Source: Oidiodendron maius Zn (lineage: Eukaryota; Ascomycota; Leotiomycetes; Myxotrichaceae). From it: 64,000 bases of DNA. A model generated the notes under the pieces. The model made no database searches. It was given only the letters and a program-made list of their open reading frames with translations, and had not been told where the DNA came from. The stretch's first letter is position 1; each line of letters opens with the position of its first letter. The stretch lies in contig KN832870.1 in assembly GCA_000827325.1 (NCBI GenBank), positions 1,612,001 through 1,676,000 on the forward strand, read 5' to 3'. The position numbers were made by a program, and so were the translations under genes. Below are positions 30,811-43,400 of this stretch, one piece after another.

Positions 30811-33482
30811 ATGCCAAAGATCATCAGCTATACCCCGGCTTGGCTCTCGAAGCCTAACCCTGGCCACGAGATCTTTGTCCCTTCATCACTAAGTGCGGAT
30901 CACCCTTCTCTGTCTGGAGGAGTGGGTAGAAAGGGAACTGGGAAACCAGGACCCCGCCGAACGATTGCGCAGAGGGGAACAGAGGTGTTTATTGCGGTTG
31001 GGAGGGAGATTCGATGGGCGGATCTTGTTTACTTGAAGGAGGCGTGGGAGGACAAGCAGAAGAGCTCTGGAAAGGGGAGGAAGAGGGATAGTCAATATCA
31101 AGATGATCATGCTCAAGGCTACCGAGTAAGTTGTTTACGACTCCTGACGGTCCACAAAGCTGACTTTGGCAGACCATTAAAACTCCAGTAGCAGGCGAGA
31201 TCCGCCAGCTGGTGATCTCACCGAATTCCAACTACCTTGCGATCCTGACTTCACATACGGTCCATATTGCTGTTCTGCCGGAATCGTCACACCTAACAGC
31301 TCCAGATACGGGGCCCATGAAGTTGAAAACATATACACTAGGTCCGACAACGCACGTAACATCCCAATCCGGAGTTGCTTCTGCCCTCTGGCATCCGCTA
31401 GGGGTCAATGGCAGTTGTTTGGTTACGGTGACAGAGGATGCAGTGGTACGAGTTTGGGAACTATCTACAGGAGACCGCTGGTCTTTTGACCGCCCAACTC
31501 TGGCCATTGACCTCAAGAAGTTGGCGGATGGAACTTCTGTGGACCAGGATTTCGGTGCTTCGGGTTCTGGCGCTAATAAGGGATTCTCGCCGGATTCGTT
31601 CGAAATGGAGGTGGCTTCTGCGTGTTTCTCGTCTAGAGGTTCTGGGGGATGGTATCCGATGACATTATGGATTGCTATGAGAGAAGGAGATGTCTACGCG
31701 CTCTGTCCTCTCTTGCCTGAGAAATGGTCGCCGCCTCCGACGCTAGTGCCTTCGTTATCTGTTTCCATTGTTGCCAAGGTCGCTGGGATGGAAGATGATC
31801 CAGAGATACCCGCCAACAGTAAACTACTAGCTCAGCAACAGCTCGCCTGGATGTCCGATATTGATATTCAAGAGCCTGTGCATATTGATGCTGCTCTTGG
31901 CGAACCGGCTGCAGAAGTTTATACACGACCAAGCAAACCTGGCCGAATCCCGAAGCTTCAAGGCCCGTTTGACTTCGACCTAGCCCCCGAAGAATCAGAG
32001 GATGAGCTGGATGGTCTACTTAGCGATATCTACGTAATTGGAGCCAGGATTGACGGAGAAGAGTTAATGTTCGGTGAAGAGGATGAGCTTGAGATCGAGG
32101 ATGGCGATAGTAGCGCCGGGCTATCAGTTGGTGTTGTCTGCCTCCTCTCGAGTAGTGGCCGCCTTTCCATATGTCTGGATTTGGACGGGATCGAAGCACA
32201 ATGGCTGCCGAAGTTGAAATCTAAAGTGTCAAGATTTATTGAGGAGACTGATGCTCCCTCATTATTGACATTTCAAGTTCTCGACACACTGCGGAATGCG
32301 GAGGTCGGGAATAACAATTGGCCTACATTCAGTCATGACTGCAACTCGCGATACTCATTCTTCATTACTGATATTTCTTGTGTCACATACATCTCCCTCA
32401 CGCCTTGGGTATTCCGCCTGGAGAATGAGTTGAATGAGAGCACAGCTGGCACAGACTTCAGGGTCGACCTCCTTGCTAAAGGTCAAAATACGACAAGAGA
32501 GAGAATTTACACCCAGAGACCTGATGAGCAGCTAGCACCATTAGCGGCAAGCTCTGTGATTCAGGATCCTGATCTAGGATACCTCCTCCTTACTGCGAGC
32601 CTGCGCGGGCCAGTTTCTATTACTTTTGAGTCGCCTGATTTCGAATACGCCATCCTTCCCCGACAGTCAGAGTCACCGACCTATGAGCTGGAGTCCGAAA
32701 AACCGTTGATTCTGTGTGAGCCACGGCCAGTGTACCAACCAGCACCTAGCTTTGAGGAGACATCGGCACTTCCGCTGCTTCTTGAGAAGCTGAGACACAG
32801 CAAATACAAGCGACTGCTCAAAGAAGAGGTCCGATTATCACCTGCCACCCTTACGATTATGACGGATGTGCACAAGGTCCTCAGTGAGGAGACTCACCGC
32901 ATTGGTACTGCGGCCGCGGAACTCTTCCGGCGATGCGAGCGGTTACAAATCGAACTCAAATCGCAAATCCAGAAGACCAATGATGTCGCTCATCGCGTGG
33001 ATGCCATCTCTGGGAAGGACAACGGTGATGAATTGGTACTGCCATGCAATGAGGCTCTCGAGCAGCGCATTGAAGCCGTAAAAAGGAATCAAGAAGAACT
33101 CACTAGGAGGATCGAAAATCTGAAGAAGAGGCAGACAAAGGGGACGAATCGGGAATTGAGTGATAGGGAGAGGGCGTGGATGGAGGAGGTTGCTGTGGTA
33201 GAGCGCAAGATAATACCCTCAGCCCAGACCGGCGACTCGAAGAGTGAGGCAACAGAGCCGTGGAAACGGTTTGAACAGGTGGTGGAGTTGAAAGAGAAGC
33301 TGTTAAGAGATGTGCAGGAACTCGCGGAGGAAGCGGAGCAGGCACCATTGCCCTCACCCAGCGTGAAGGTGCCATCGGAGATCAGAAAGGCCAAGATGGC
33401 CCAGGTTATGCATCTATTGGATCGCGAGACAGCGCTGGTGGAAGGCGCCAAGAGTCGACTGGAGAGGCTAAGCTTGGGTTAG
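30811..33482 (+). CDS. nup82: Nucleoporin Nup82/Nup88
   Basis: Two exons (30811-31125, 31173-33482) give 874 residues. The N-terminal two thirds is a beta-propeller-like region (VFIAVGREIRWADLVYLKEA, LVISPNSNYLAILTSHTVHI, VASALWHPLGVNGSCLVTVT). The last ~270 residues form long heptad-rich coiled coils (for example ELFRRCERLQIELKSQIQKT and IEAVKRNQEELTRRIENLKK). This fits the Nup82/Nup88 family, which holds Nup159 and Nsp1 on the cytoplasmic face of the nuclear pore for mRNA export. The intron (31126-31172) is standard, and no break is visible. Confidence 0.88.
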
Positions 33483-34671
33483 GATTTTGGGATATGACGA
33501 GAGTGCTGTACATTAGTTATGGAGAATGGAGAAGCTCTGATTGATTAGATTTGCATTGGGTGCTTAAAGTAGCTGCTTTATGCATCTCCCCATGTTGTAA
33601 GAAGCAGCGCAGGCAACTTATGCAGGATGCATGGGCTTGCCGTCGCAGTCGTATTCGGGAGTTTGCGGCGAATCCATACAACGTACCACGAGAGCTCGGA
33701 GAGCAACATCATCCATTCTCATGTATGTCATTCTTCTGCTCGCCTTTACCCTTCGCCTTCTCCCTCATGGCTGCTGCTGAATTATATTCATGAGAGATAT
33801 GGCCCATTCCCGTGCCAGACTCTCCGCCCTGCCTCGAGTCGTGCCGAGTGTGGCGACGGCAGTTGAACAAACGCTAAGTGGTAGACCTATTCAATTTTTC
33901 TGGATGGGAATCCTCTCCCATGCAGCCGTATGTCCGGTGCGGTATATATTGCAGCACCTGGTACCGGTCGCTGGCGGCTCCAGCGTCGCCCAGTCACCAC
34001 CATCGCTATCCGACATATCTGCAAGGGAAACCTCTTCTACCAGATGTGATAATATTTCACCACTTATTAATCTCCCGATGCCCTATGTTGTGCTCGACAT
34101 GACCGCTCTGCATATGCAGGGCCCAGAGCGGGGTTGCGCGAAAGTGATACGCCGTCAATCATGGCACGGAAATCTGACATTCGTTTTCCATTTTCTCTAC
34201 TACAATTCGTGATTTGTCCGCTTTCCTGGACGATGCGTGGGCTGGACGTTTCGAATTTTGTTCGGAGCGTAGTTTGCATTCGCATCCTACCTCGTTTTGT
34301 CAATCTGCTGTTCTGTTAGAGCTCTCGAACCACGAGGGATCTGGTTGGCTGGCCGTAATGCTCGAGATGTGGCAATCGAATATTGAAGATGGCATTTACT
34401 AGCCCCGAGTATCAAGAGGGTCCTGGTCACCCGGCACTTGGAGGTAACTTCCATTTCCTCCTTTCACGTCGAAATTACAGCCCAATTGTTTGTTAAAATA
34501 CCAAGAAATTGTCCTCCGTAGAGAATATATAAATTGAGCTTCTGCCTCTTGGTCGTCGGCCCCGAAGTAAACCATCTTGTTTAAACATTGGCAGCACCTT
34601 TCCTTCACTGATATACTTCATGGTCTTTGAGAAACCATTTTGTAGTACCAATTCTCCACATACTATCAGCC
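33483..34671. other. Intergenic upstream of the P450 gene
   Basis: No recognisable gene or repeat lies in these ~1.2 kb. Several overlapping short frames have no domain resemblance. The right end should carry the P450 promoter. Confidence 0.4.
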
Positions 34672-36344
34672 ATGGATCTGACCACGAAGTCGGCCGCTCT
34701 CAAGGCACATTCGGCGACGACTCAGATAGTGATGGGCGTGTCAGCCTTCCTTGTTGTATTTTATCTTATCAAATTCTTCCTCTCCCGTCCTGAACGATTG
34801 AATTTTCCTATTTTCGAAGCCTCCCCCAGTGAATATAAATCTGCAGTGGTAGAAGGCAGTTTGAAAGTACGTACTCTCTCCCGGCCCATTTGTGCACGCT
34901 GACTTTATTTTAAAGTATCCAGATACTCCGTTCATCTTAGGAGATGTCGTCGTCCTCCCAAAGTCCACTTTGGACGAGATACGAAATCTTCCAGAACATC
35001 AGGCCTCCTTCAACAAGATGGTCCGAAAGGTTATGCACTCTAAGTATACTAACTTTGGGGCAGATCATGTCGAGCTTATCAGTGCAGTTAAGGTGGACCT
35101 CACTCGTCACATTAATAGCTACCTAGATGGTCTCCAGGACGAACTTCGATATGGGCTAGACAAAGAGCTAGGACCCTGTGAGGACTGGACATCTGTGCAC
35201 CTCTACTATCAGTTGACTCGTATCGTTGCCTTCCTGAGTGGCCGAGTATTCGTGGGGCTTCCTCTAAGTCGCGAGGAGGAATGGATCGACGCATCTATCA
35301 ATTATACACGGGACGTGATGATGGCACGTGAGGCTGTCGAGAAGCAGCCTGCAATCATGCGCCCTTTCTTTGCACGATTTCTTCCAGAAGTTAAGTGTGT
35401 CAAGCGTTATGGAAACCGTTGTGCCGTCCTCTTGCACCCTTGATCGAGGAAATCTTGACCCGCGATGCTGTTGGGAAATCGTACGAAGAGGATCTAGAAG
35501 GAAGTAGGAGGGGTACAATGATATCTTGGATACTCAAGTATACTACTGATAGATCCATTCGAAGAATAGCCGATGATCAGATGACCTTAACTTTTGCAGC
35601 AATTTTCACCACCACGGCCGCGGCTAGCCAAGTAATCTTCGACCTTGTTTCTCGTCCGGAGTATATCAAGCCTTTGCGCGATGAAATCCAGCAGGTCATC
35701 GAAGAAGATGGCTATGACAATATCGGTGGCAAGTCTCATAAACTAAAGAAACAGAGCATCCCGAAGCTTAAAAAGTTGGATAGCTTCCTGAAAGAAAGCC
35801 AGAGGTTTTCGCCCCCGACCGTCACCGGAATAGGTCGTATTACGACTGCTGCTCTTAAGCTCTCGACTGGACATACCATTCCCAAAGGCGTCCACATCAC
35901 ATTTCCTGCGTACGCAATTTCCATGTCGGCTCAATCAATGGTTGTGCCATCTGACAACACAGAATCTTATGTCACACCGCATGAATTTGATGCCTTCCGC
36001 TTCTTCAAGCTTCGCGCTATGGAAGGTAACGAAAACAAAGTTTGTTTAGATACTTCTCCAACAGCCGGAACTTAGAGCTGATAACTGCATAGCATCAATT
36101 CGCAACCGCCTCTCCAGACTCGATACACTTTGGCTACGGACTACATGCCTGCCCTGGCCGGTTCTTTTCCAGTAACGAAATTAAGATTGTCATGATCGAG
36201 TTGCTGCACAACTGGGTTATGAGACTCAAAGGTGACGTATGTGGAATTGGAGGCTTGGATAAGAGACCTGAGAGCAGGCATGTTCGGATGGCGATCTCAC
36301 CAAATGAGTCGGCAGAGATTGAATTCAGAAGGCGGAGAGCTTAG
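34672..36344 (+). pseudogene. Cytochrome P450 with one frameshift
   Basis: Exons are 34672-34866, 34916-36039 and 36093-36344 (about 523 codons). An N-terminal membrane anchor (VMGVSAFLVVFYLIKFFL) is followed by an oxygenase body with the helix-I region FAAIFTTTAAASQVIFDL, helix-K ESQR (ExxR), a PERF-like EFDAFRF and the heme loop FGYGLHACPGRFF with its cysteine. The overall style recalls fungal terpenoid/ent-kaurene-oxidase-type P450s. The long exon needs a shift of one base between 35390 and 35425: the frame ending LPEVKCVKRY resumes as CRPLAPLIEEILTRDA. Everything else is intact, so it is either a young pseudogene or a single-base sequence error. No other biosynthetic genes lie beside it. 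Confidence 0.75.
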
Positions 36345-37255
36345 GGTCTAGAATATATAGAGTCTTCTAAGGTATCTTACATACTGCGACTAGCCATAGA
36401 GTTCTACGAGATAATGCCGAGTGCAGGTAATGCTCGTTTTTTATCATCTTGAGCTTAATGTCTGTCCAGGTTTAACAAACGATACCACCCCTTTAGTCTA
36501 CGATAGATGCACTTTGGGACGTCTGACTTTGAATATGAGATGGTAAATAACACTAGATATATCGAGGAGGATACAAAATATTTCCTGACCTTAGATAGGA
36601 TAGCAAGTACCCATCTACCACCTGTGTGCCTGCAGATGGTTACCGGTGCTTTAGTTAGTATTCTAGAGACAAAGGATAGACCGCCAATGTGAGATGGCCG
36701 ATGTCGTCTCTGCGGGATAGGATTTCCCGGACTGAGACTAGGAGTGAGAGAGTCAAATACCCTATGGTATTAGGACGACTTCACATGATTATTCTCGCCA
36801 TTTGTTTGACGAGTAGTTGACGGCGATAGACGAGTAAGAATTATGGGGTGCGGTTAGACACCAGCGGGTGGGATTAGCCAAACCTCGCTGACGGGGCAAC
36901 CAGACCGAGGTCAACACCAAGCGACATAAACAAATCCTCAGTATTGAGGGACCAGAACCTAAAACGTTCAATATACTCCGCTCAATCGGCCCAACGTGAA
37001 TAGTGACCACTTTGAATGCCACAGTTCGACACCAAGTAGCCTTAGCTACCTTTCAAGATGGATTACACAGACGTAAACTCGGTACAAATTCAAATCCTAG
37101 CCGTTCATATTTCGATCCATTAGCTGATTTATATTTTACGGGCTCAGAGCACTCGTCCATCCCAACTCCCTCTGCCCAGCCGCTTCACCTCTCCAGGAAA
37201 AGAACTTGCTGAGATATCCGATTCGCAAGCCAATGTCCGCACGTTCACCTCGAAA
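36345..37255. other. Intergenic upstream of klpA
   Basis: I recognise no gene in these ~0.9 kb. The region 36640-36980 is somewhat GC-richer than its flanks and may be old repeat material, but no family can be named. Confidence 0.4.
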
Positions 37256-40200
37256 ATGGCTCCACCGACCTCTGTAAAACACAAATTAGTGGCGACGTGT
37301 AAGTTCCCAAAAGAGAGTTTTGGGCTTTGCTAATGATACCAATTTGCGCAGACAATGAACCCGAGCCTAAACGGAAAACATTGGCCCAGAGAGCGGGCGA
37401 GCCGAACTCAATTGCAGCTGTTTCCGTCGGCTCGAGGCCAACGGTAAAGGGGACAACACTTGTTGGTGCCGCCGTAAGTCTTTGTATCTCGTTCTTAAAT
37501 TGCTGAGAAAATACTAATAAAATATACAGAAGGCTAGCAATATTCGCAATCCTTCGCTCACTTCCTCTATGTCATCCCGACACCCCTCCACCTTGTCACG
37601 GCATACATCCAATAGTAGCTTTTCAAGCAGTGTTGGCCCTGGTCTTCGTCCAAAGTCTGCATATGGTTCTAGACCGCAAACATCGTTAGCATTTAACAAA
37701 TCTACACTTGGCCGCCCTATATCCAAGTCGGGCTCCCGACCGGCCACGTCAATGGCGCATCACTATGATGAGGAGGAAGACGAGGATATGCCAACGCAGG
37801 GCAGGAGAAAGGGTACGCAGCCTTTCAATACCCTTCCATCTTCCTTTCAATCAAGCCAAGAATATTCGACACTACCAGTTCAGAAGTCCCGCGGGCGCCA
37901 ATCAGCGTGCGCTCCCCAAACTTTACTGAGTACTATGAGAGACGTTTCCGTTAGTACGGCAATGAGCAAGCTTCGCATTGATGACGGGGCCCAGAAGTTT
38001 CAGCTAAATGGACATCAAGCGATGTCGAACAAAGTGAAGCTACTCTCAACTCCAGGATCAAGTCAGAAGGCTTCAATCAGTACTCGCATTCGGAATTCGA
38101 GAATCGGCAGTACCGAGAGTGCTCTTGTATTGTTCCAAGCATCTAGAGACAGCTCAGTGGCTCCAAAGACGCCATCCTATATCCCAGTGCTCTCCAAGTC
38201 GGAGACAATGACTAATACTCCAGCAACCCCTCTGAGAACTTCCAAAGCCTGCCCCTCAACAAACAACTTCTTGACCAAAAGTTCTAATATTCCTGGACTT
38301 ACAGATTGGGACGTTGATAATCGTCTAGAGGAGATGGACTCGATATGTATGAAGATCAAGGACCATATTAGCGGAAGTAACATAGAACGGGAACATTTTG
38401 AGGAAGCTCTTGGAATCTTCAAATCGAGAAGTATGGCATTGAAATGACGATGCTTGAGATATATACTGATATAATGGCAAAATAGTTGCTGAGCTTGAAA
38501 CCCTGCGCTCTCAACTTTTAGCAAAAAATGAGACTCTAGAATCTGATTTAGAAGCCTCACGACAACGAACAGACGCCTTGCAAGAGAGATTACTGAATAA
38601 AACCACCGAGTTTGATGACCAGTTTAGAGCACACCGACATGAATTGGATGAATGTCGACGAGCATATCGCGACGAGACAGATCAACTCCGACGAGAACTA
38701 ACCGACGGAGCAGATCGCCTCTCACGAGTACACCGAGATGAAGTACGAGAACTTGAGCGACGAGCAACGGTGGACGTAGAGGATAGACTGCGGGAGCTTG
38801 AGCGGAAACATGACGCAAAGCTAGATGAGGAACGAGGTCGGCGGCTTCGTGAAGTCCAGAGTCTAGAAATACAGATTGCTGCTGAACGCCAGAAACTAGA
38901 TCTCGCCGTTCAAAAGAAGGAAATCGAGAACCAGAATATGAGAGAAGAGTTAGAGGATGTCAAAGGAGACCTGGCGCGGGAGCAGACTCTAAAGAACGAG
39001 GCCCTGAGAAATTTGGCTGAGTTCAAGGCAGAAATTCAAGAGAATAGAGCTCAATCATCCTCAACGATCCATAGTTTGGAAGGCACCATCTCAAGCCTAA
39101 GCGCGAGGATTCATTTCCTTGAATCCGGCAGCAAAGCCCAGTCTGATAGCTTTGCAGATATGGAGGCAAGACTGCAGCAGGCGGTTAAGTCTGCTGAGGA
39201 ATCCAAGAAGAAGCTAATTAAAGAAGAGACACTACGCCGCATTCTCTTCAATCAAGTTCAGGAGCTTAAAGGGAACATTCGCGTCATGTGTCGAGTGCGA
39301 CCCGTATTCAGTGAAAAGGCAGAAGGGGAAGTTGCCAGGCTTACATTCCCAGATAATGAGAGCGAATCTAAGGAGTTGGAGATCTTGGGGAGGGAAGAAA
39401 GGAGCAGCCTCGGAACAGTTTCAAGAAAGACGCACTCGTTCACTTTTGACCGTGTCTTTGGCCCACATAGTCAGAATCAGGAAGTGTTTGAAGAGATTTC
39501 TCAACTGGTCCAGAGCGCTCTTGATGGTTACAACGTCTGCATATTCTGCTATGGTCAGACCGGATCGGGTAAAACACATACAATGTCTTCTGAAGATGGC
39601 ATGATCCCGCGTGCAACACATCAGATCTACGAAACAGCGACCAGTCTTAAGGAGAAAGGTTGGGAGTATGCGATGGAAGGAAGCTTTATTGAGGTCTACA
39701 ATGAAGAGATCCATGATCTGTTGGGCAGCTCGAAAGATTTCGACAAAAAGAAGCATGAAATCAAGCATGACGAGCAAAGGAAGCAAACAGTGGTCACGGG
39801 CTTGAGAAGCGCCGCCCTCGATTCTCCAGACACTGTGGAATCAATTCTGAGGCACGCTGCTGCGAATCGGAGCGTTGCAGCTACTAAATCCAACGAGCGG
39901 TCTTCCCGATCGCACTCCGTATTCATCTTGAAGCTTGTCGGGCAGAACAGAATCACAGGCGAGACCTCCGAAGGCACACTGAATTTGGTCGATCTGGCCG
40001 GTTCTGAGAGACTGAAGCAATCTGGAGCGGAAGGAGATCGAATGAAGGAGACGCAGAGCATCAACAAGAGCCTCAGCTGCCTTGGTGATGTTATTGCAGC
40101 ACTGGGCCAAGGTAGAGAAGGCGCCCATATCCCCTACCGCAATTCAAAGGCAAGTTGAATATTGCATATCTGATTAGTCCCTACTAACTCTGTGTAGTTG

Positions 40201-40433
40201 ACGTACCTTCTGCAATACTCGCTAGGAGGAAACTCGAAGACTCTCATGTTTGTGATGGCCAGCCCTCTGGAGGAGCATCTCAGCGAGACGCTGACCAGCT
40301 TGAAGTTCGCCACAAAGGTAAAGCTACATCAGAGCCTCTACATAGACATAATTACTTACATTTGCAGGTGCACAACACGCACATCGGCACGGCAAAGAAG
40401 ACCACCAAGATGCGGGACCGCGGGGATGCATAG
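37256..40433 (+). CDS. klpA: Kinesin-14, minus-end-directed motor KlpA
   Basis: Six exons (37256-37298, 37352-37473, 37530-38430, 38486-40149, 40198-40317, 40368-40433) encode 971 residues. A Ser-rich basic tail (residues 1-330) is followed by a long coiled-coil stalk (about 330-615). The C-terminal motor starts at [11 protein letters not shown], with P-loop GQTGSGKT near 711, switch I NERSSRSH near 824 and switch II DLAGSE near 858. A C-terminal motor makes it kinesin-14 (KAR3/KlpA), which works on spindle microtubules against the BimC kinesin. The fourth intron begins with GC instead of GT (AAG|GCAAGT...TAG), an accepted GC-AG intron. The N-terminal start was chosen because the earlier ATG at 37233 hits a stop. 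Confidence 0.93.
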
Positions 40434-43400
40434 ATGCGGCGCGACAGCCGCTTTTAACTTTTTGAGATTATCGGATCGTCCGGAGTTTCGCGCGAGGCGT
40501 GATATGTGCAGTACGATATGGAGTAATCGAGTAGGCTCATGACAGGAATATGGACCATTGTTGTATAATTCCGGCGTTTAGCGGGGGGGGGGGGTTGTGC
40601 TGTAATTACGTTCAATGATAGTACGAATTCAGAGCAACGATATGGAATTACTACAATCATTCTATGCGAATTTAACCAACACATAAATTACTACCAGGCT
40701 CCCTTAGAAAACACTTAAAACACAACAAAAGAAACATAGCCAAATAAAACACTGTACAGTGCTTCCCATCGTAAAACTTTCCCATCTTCTAATCTGAGGC
40801 CTCGGCTCCCAATCTCAGCCTTCACTACAGGATGTCTTATTAAGCCGGTGGTCGAATTCTCGGTATGTAACGTTTCTAGAAAACCCCCTCTTCTTCGGTA
40901 AAAAAATCGCCCCCTATTCTACCTGGTCCATCCATGACCTGCCAAACAAAAAACCGCCGAGAGGAAACACCGCGAGAAAAAGAAAGTCTAGAACATGCAG
41001 AGAACGAAGTAAGCTAAGAAATTAAATTAAAAACGTGTCATCGTCATCATCACCATCTGCCCCCCTGACCCAGCTCCCCGGAGATGGCAGGGCGGGTGCT
41101 AAAAGTATCTCCGAAAATGTAATGTTAATCTTAGAGCACGAGCCGACGAGGCGGGATATATCCAGTTTTGCGATTGGGGGAAAGTGGTGTATGTGGTCTC
41201 ACTCTGATACAAGCCTCAGTCAGGGGATATGGAAGGTGAGGACGCAGGCTCGGCCGGACTCTTTACCTTGGGGGTGTTTTCCAGGGACAGCAGGAGGAGG
41301 GTTTTTGGTGGTTTCTGGAATGAGTGGATGAGAGCAAAAGAGTGCGGGATTAGGGGCGCGAGACGAGTGATGGAAAGTCTGGAGAAGTAGGGAAAGAAAG
41401 GGGTTCAGCTGAATGAGGGAGGAGGGTCTGGAAGGTTTTATGGCGGGTGAGGGTGTTGTGTGTTACAATACGAGATGGGGGGATGGCGGGTTGAGTGGCA
41501 AAATGAGGTGAGATACTTCACGCGATGTACTGGATTGTACTCGCAGGACATTGTTTCCTGCGACGATTGGGGGGGGACCTGAAGATACATACATACATAC
41601 ATACATACATGCCTTACACATAACACAGACTGTAAGTTAATCATACATACCTGCCTTCCTGATGGAGTTCGCCGTCCCATATGTCAGGACGCACCGTCTC
41701 AAGGCGAAACGGGACGGCCTGCGTCCGGAGCCTTGGATGAACGACAGACGTCAAGAGCGTGGGTGAGCGGCAAATGTGTGCTAGCCTTGCAGAGATCGGT
41801 ACCCGGATCGAGAGCCGCTGTATTGGCTCTGGAGATGTTTTGGTAGTGGAGGGCAGGATCTGAAATCTAGAGGGGTTGGCTGATGAAACAGGCAATCGGG
41901 TGCTGGTTTCGAGGTCAGCGCGCGTCGGCACTTGCCCCGAGTCGCTGAGACGCGGTGGAACACCTCCCTCGGAATTTGCGTAGGGCAGATATTCGTATGA
42001 CACAAAGGGTGATCATGGCTATGTCGTGGGATCTGGGTTTTGATCTCAGACCTTTATGTACAGTACGTCGGGCGAACACGCTCGCGGCGCGTGTCTGAGG
42101 GAAGGGTTTGGGGGGCATGGCGGTCACGCTATGGGAGACGCGTTTCTTCAGATGCAAAGGCAAGGCACTGCATGTAGCAGTACTAGTAGTAGCAGTAGCA
42201 CTGTTAGCAGAGTGTCGGGTGCAGCGTTGTAGCTCTCTACACAGGTGAGACTGCTGCAGCGGAATCAAGAGGAGACCTTCCGCGGTTCCATAGTTCTTCA
42301 GCCAAGATGGGGGGGGGGCGGTGGCTGCGGCAGGGGAAAGATGCATAGGAGGAGGAGGACGAGGAGGTGACAGATGGAAAGAGATAAAAAGGAAATAAAA
42401 ATAGGCTACCAAAACCAGTATAAGAAAATACTACAAAAACAATATCAATGGATGGAAGTCGAGTTCCGGCAGCCATTTTATTAGGAGATAATGGCAAAAG
42501 CAAAAGCATGTCACATCTCTAGCGGGAACGAGAGCATCCGCTGGTGTTGCGCGACGCCAACCCTCTGGCACCCATGATGGATCTATTGCCTCTCTCGTCC
42601 AAGCTAGTGTCGCACACACGCAGATGATCATCGTCCCAGAGATCTCTCCTCTGTTGTACAGGAGCAGCCGCACTCGCGATATGCACCGGGGCAAGTCAAC
42701 AGCCGGGATTAGCAGCGATCGTCCATTCCGCTCGTACCATGCCGCGCCTGTCGGGACCCAGAACCACGGCCGTACCACAGGCACGGAGGTGGTGATCTGG
42801 GAAAAGTGGGTTGCAGGATCTTGGTTGCAGGACCTGTTGGGCAGGACACTGGATCTCTCCTTGCATGTTTATCTGCATGATAATGCTCTGGATATGGACA
42901 ATGCTCTGGATATGGATGTGGATGTGGTTTCTCTTCGTCCTTCCTCGTGAAGGCCCTTCGCCGCCTGCCCAATCTGCTCGTCCACCCCCGTGGAGAGATG
43001 GAGAGCGAGATGACGAGCCGTCCGGGCCGATACTATTACGTGCCCTTCCATCAGCTAGGTTTCGGCGCGGGGAAGAGGCGGGCAAGGCTAGAGAAATGCT
43101 AGAGGGATACAGTAGTACTAGAGAGATACCGTAGATTGCAGCAATCTCCATGAGGACTACGATGATCTCTGCTGGAGCCTGACATTTCCAGACCGCTGGC
43201 GGTGGTCCTACCTAACTAGCAATGATCAGCCCGAGTATTTGGAAGAGAGCCGAACCAGGTCCCCCTTGGAGCTGTCGCCTGTCAGATCCGCCATCGTGCG
43301 TAGGACAGCGGGCTGGGAGGAACGCAGAGCCGTGTTATTGACAGCGAGTAGCAGCGGCTGCAATGATGGGGGTTGTGACAGCGACGGTGACAGTTACCCA

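Noticed and set aside
34672-40433. P450 and neighbours as a biosynthetic gene cluster
   Set aside because: Neighbours are a nucleoporin and a kinesin; no synthase, transporter or tailoring genes are near.
41915-42412. 165-codon minus-strand open frame upstream of the homeobox gene
   Set aside because: Mostly Pro/His/Ser low complexity crossing a G-tract; no coding signature.
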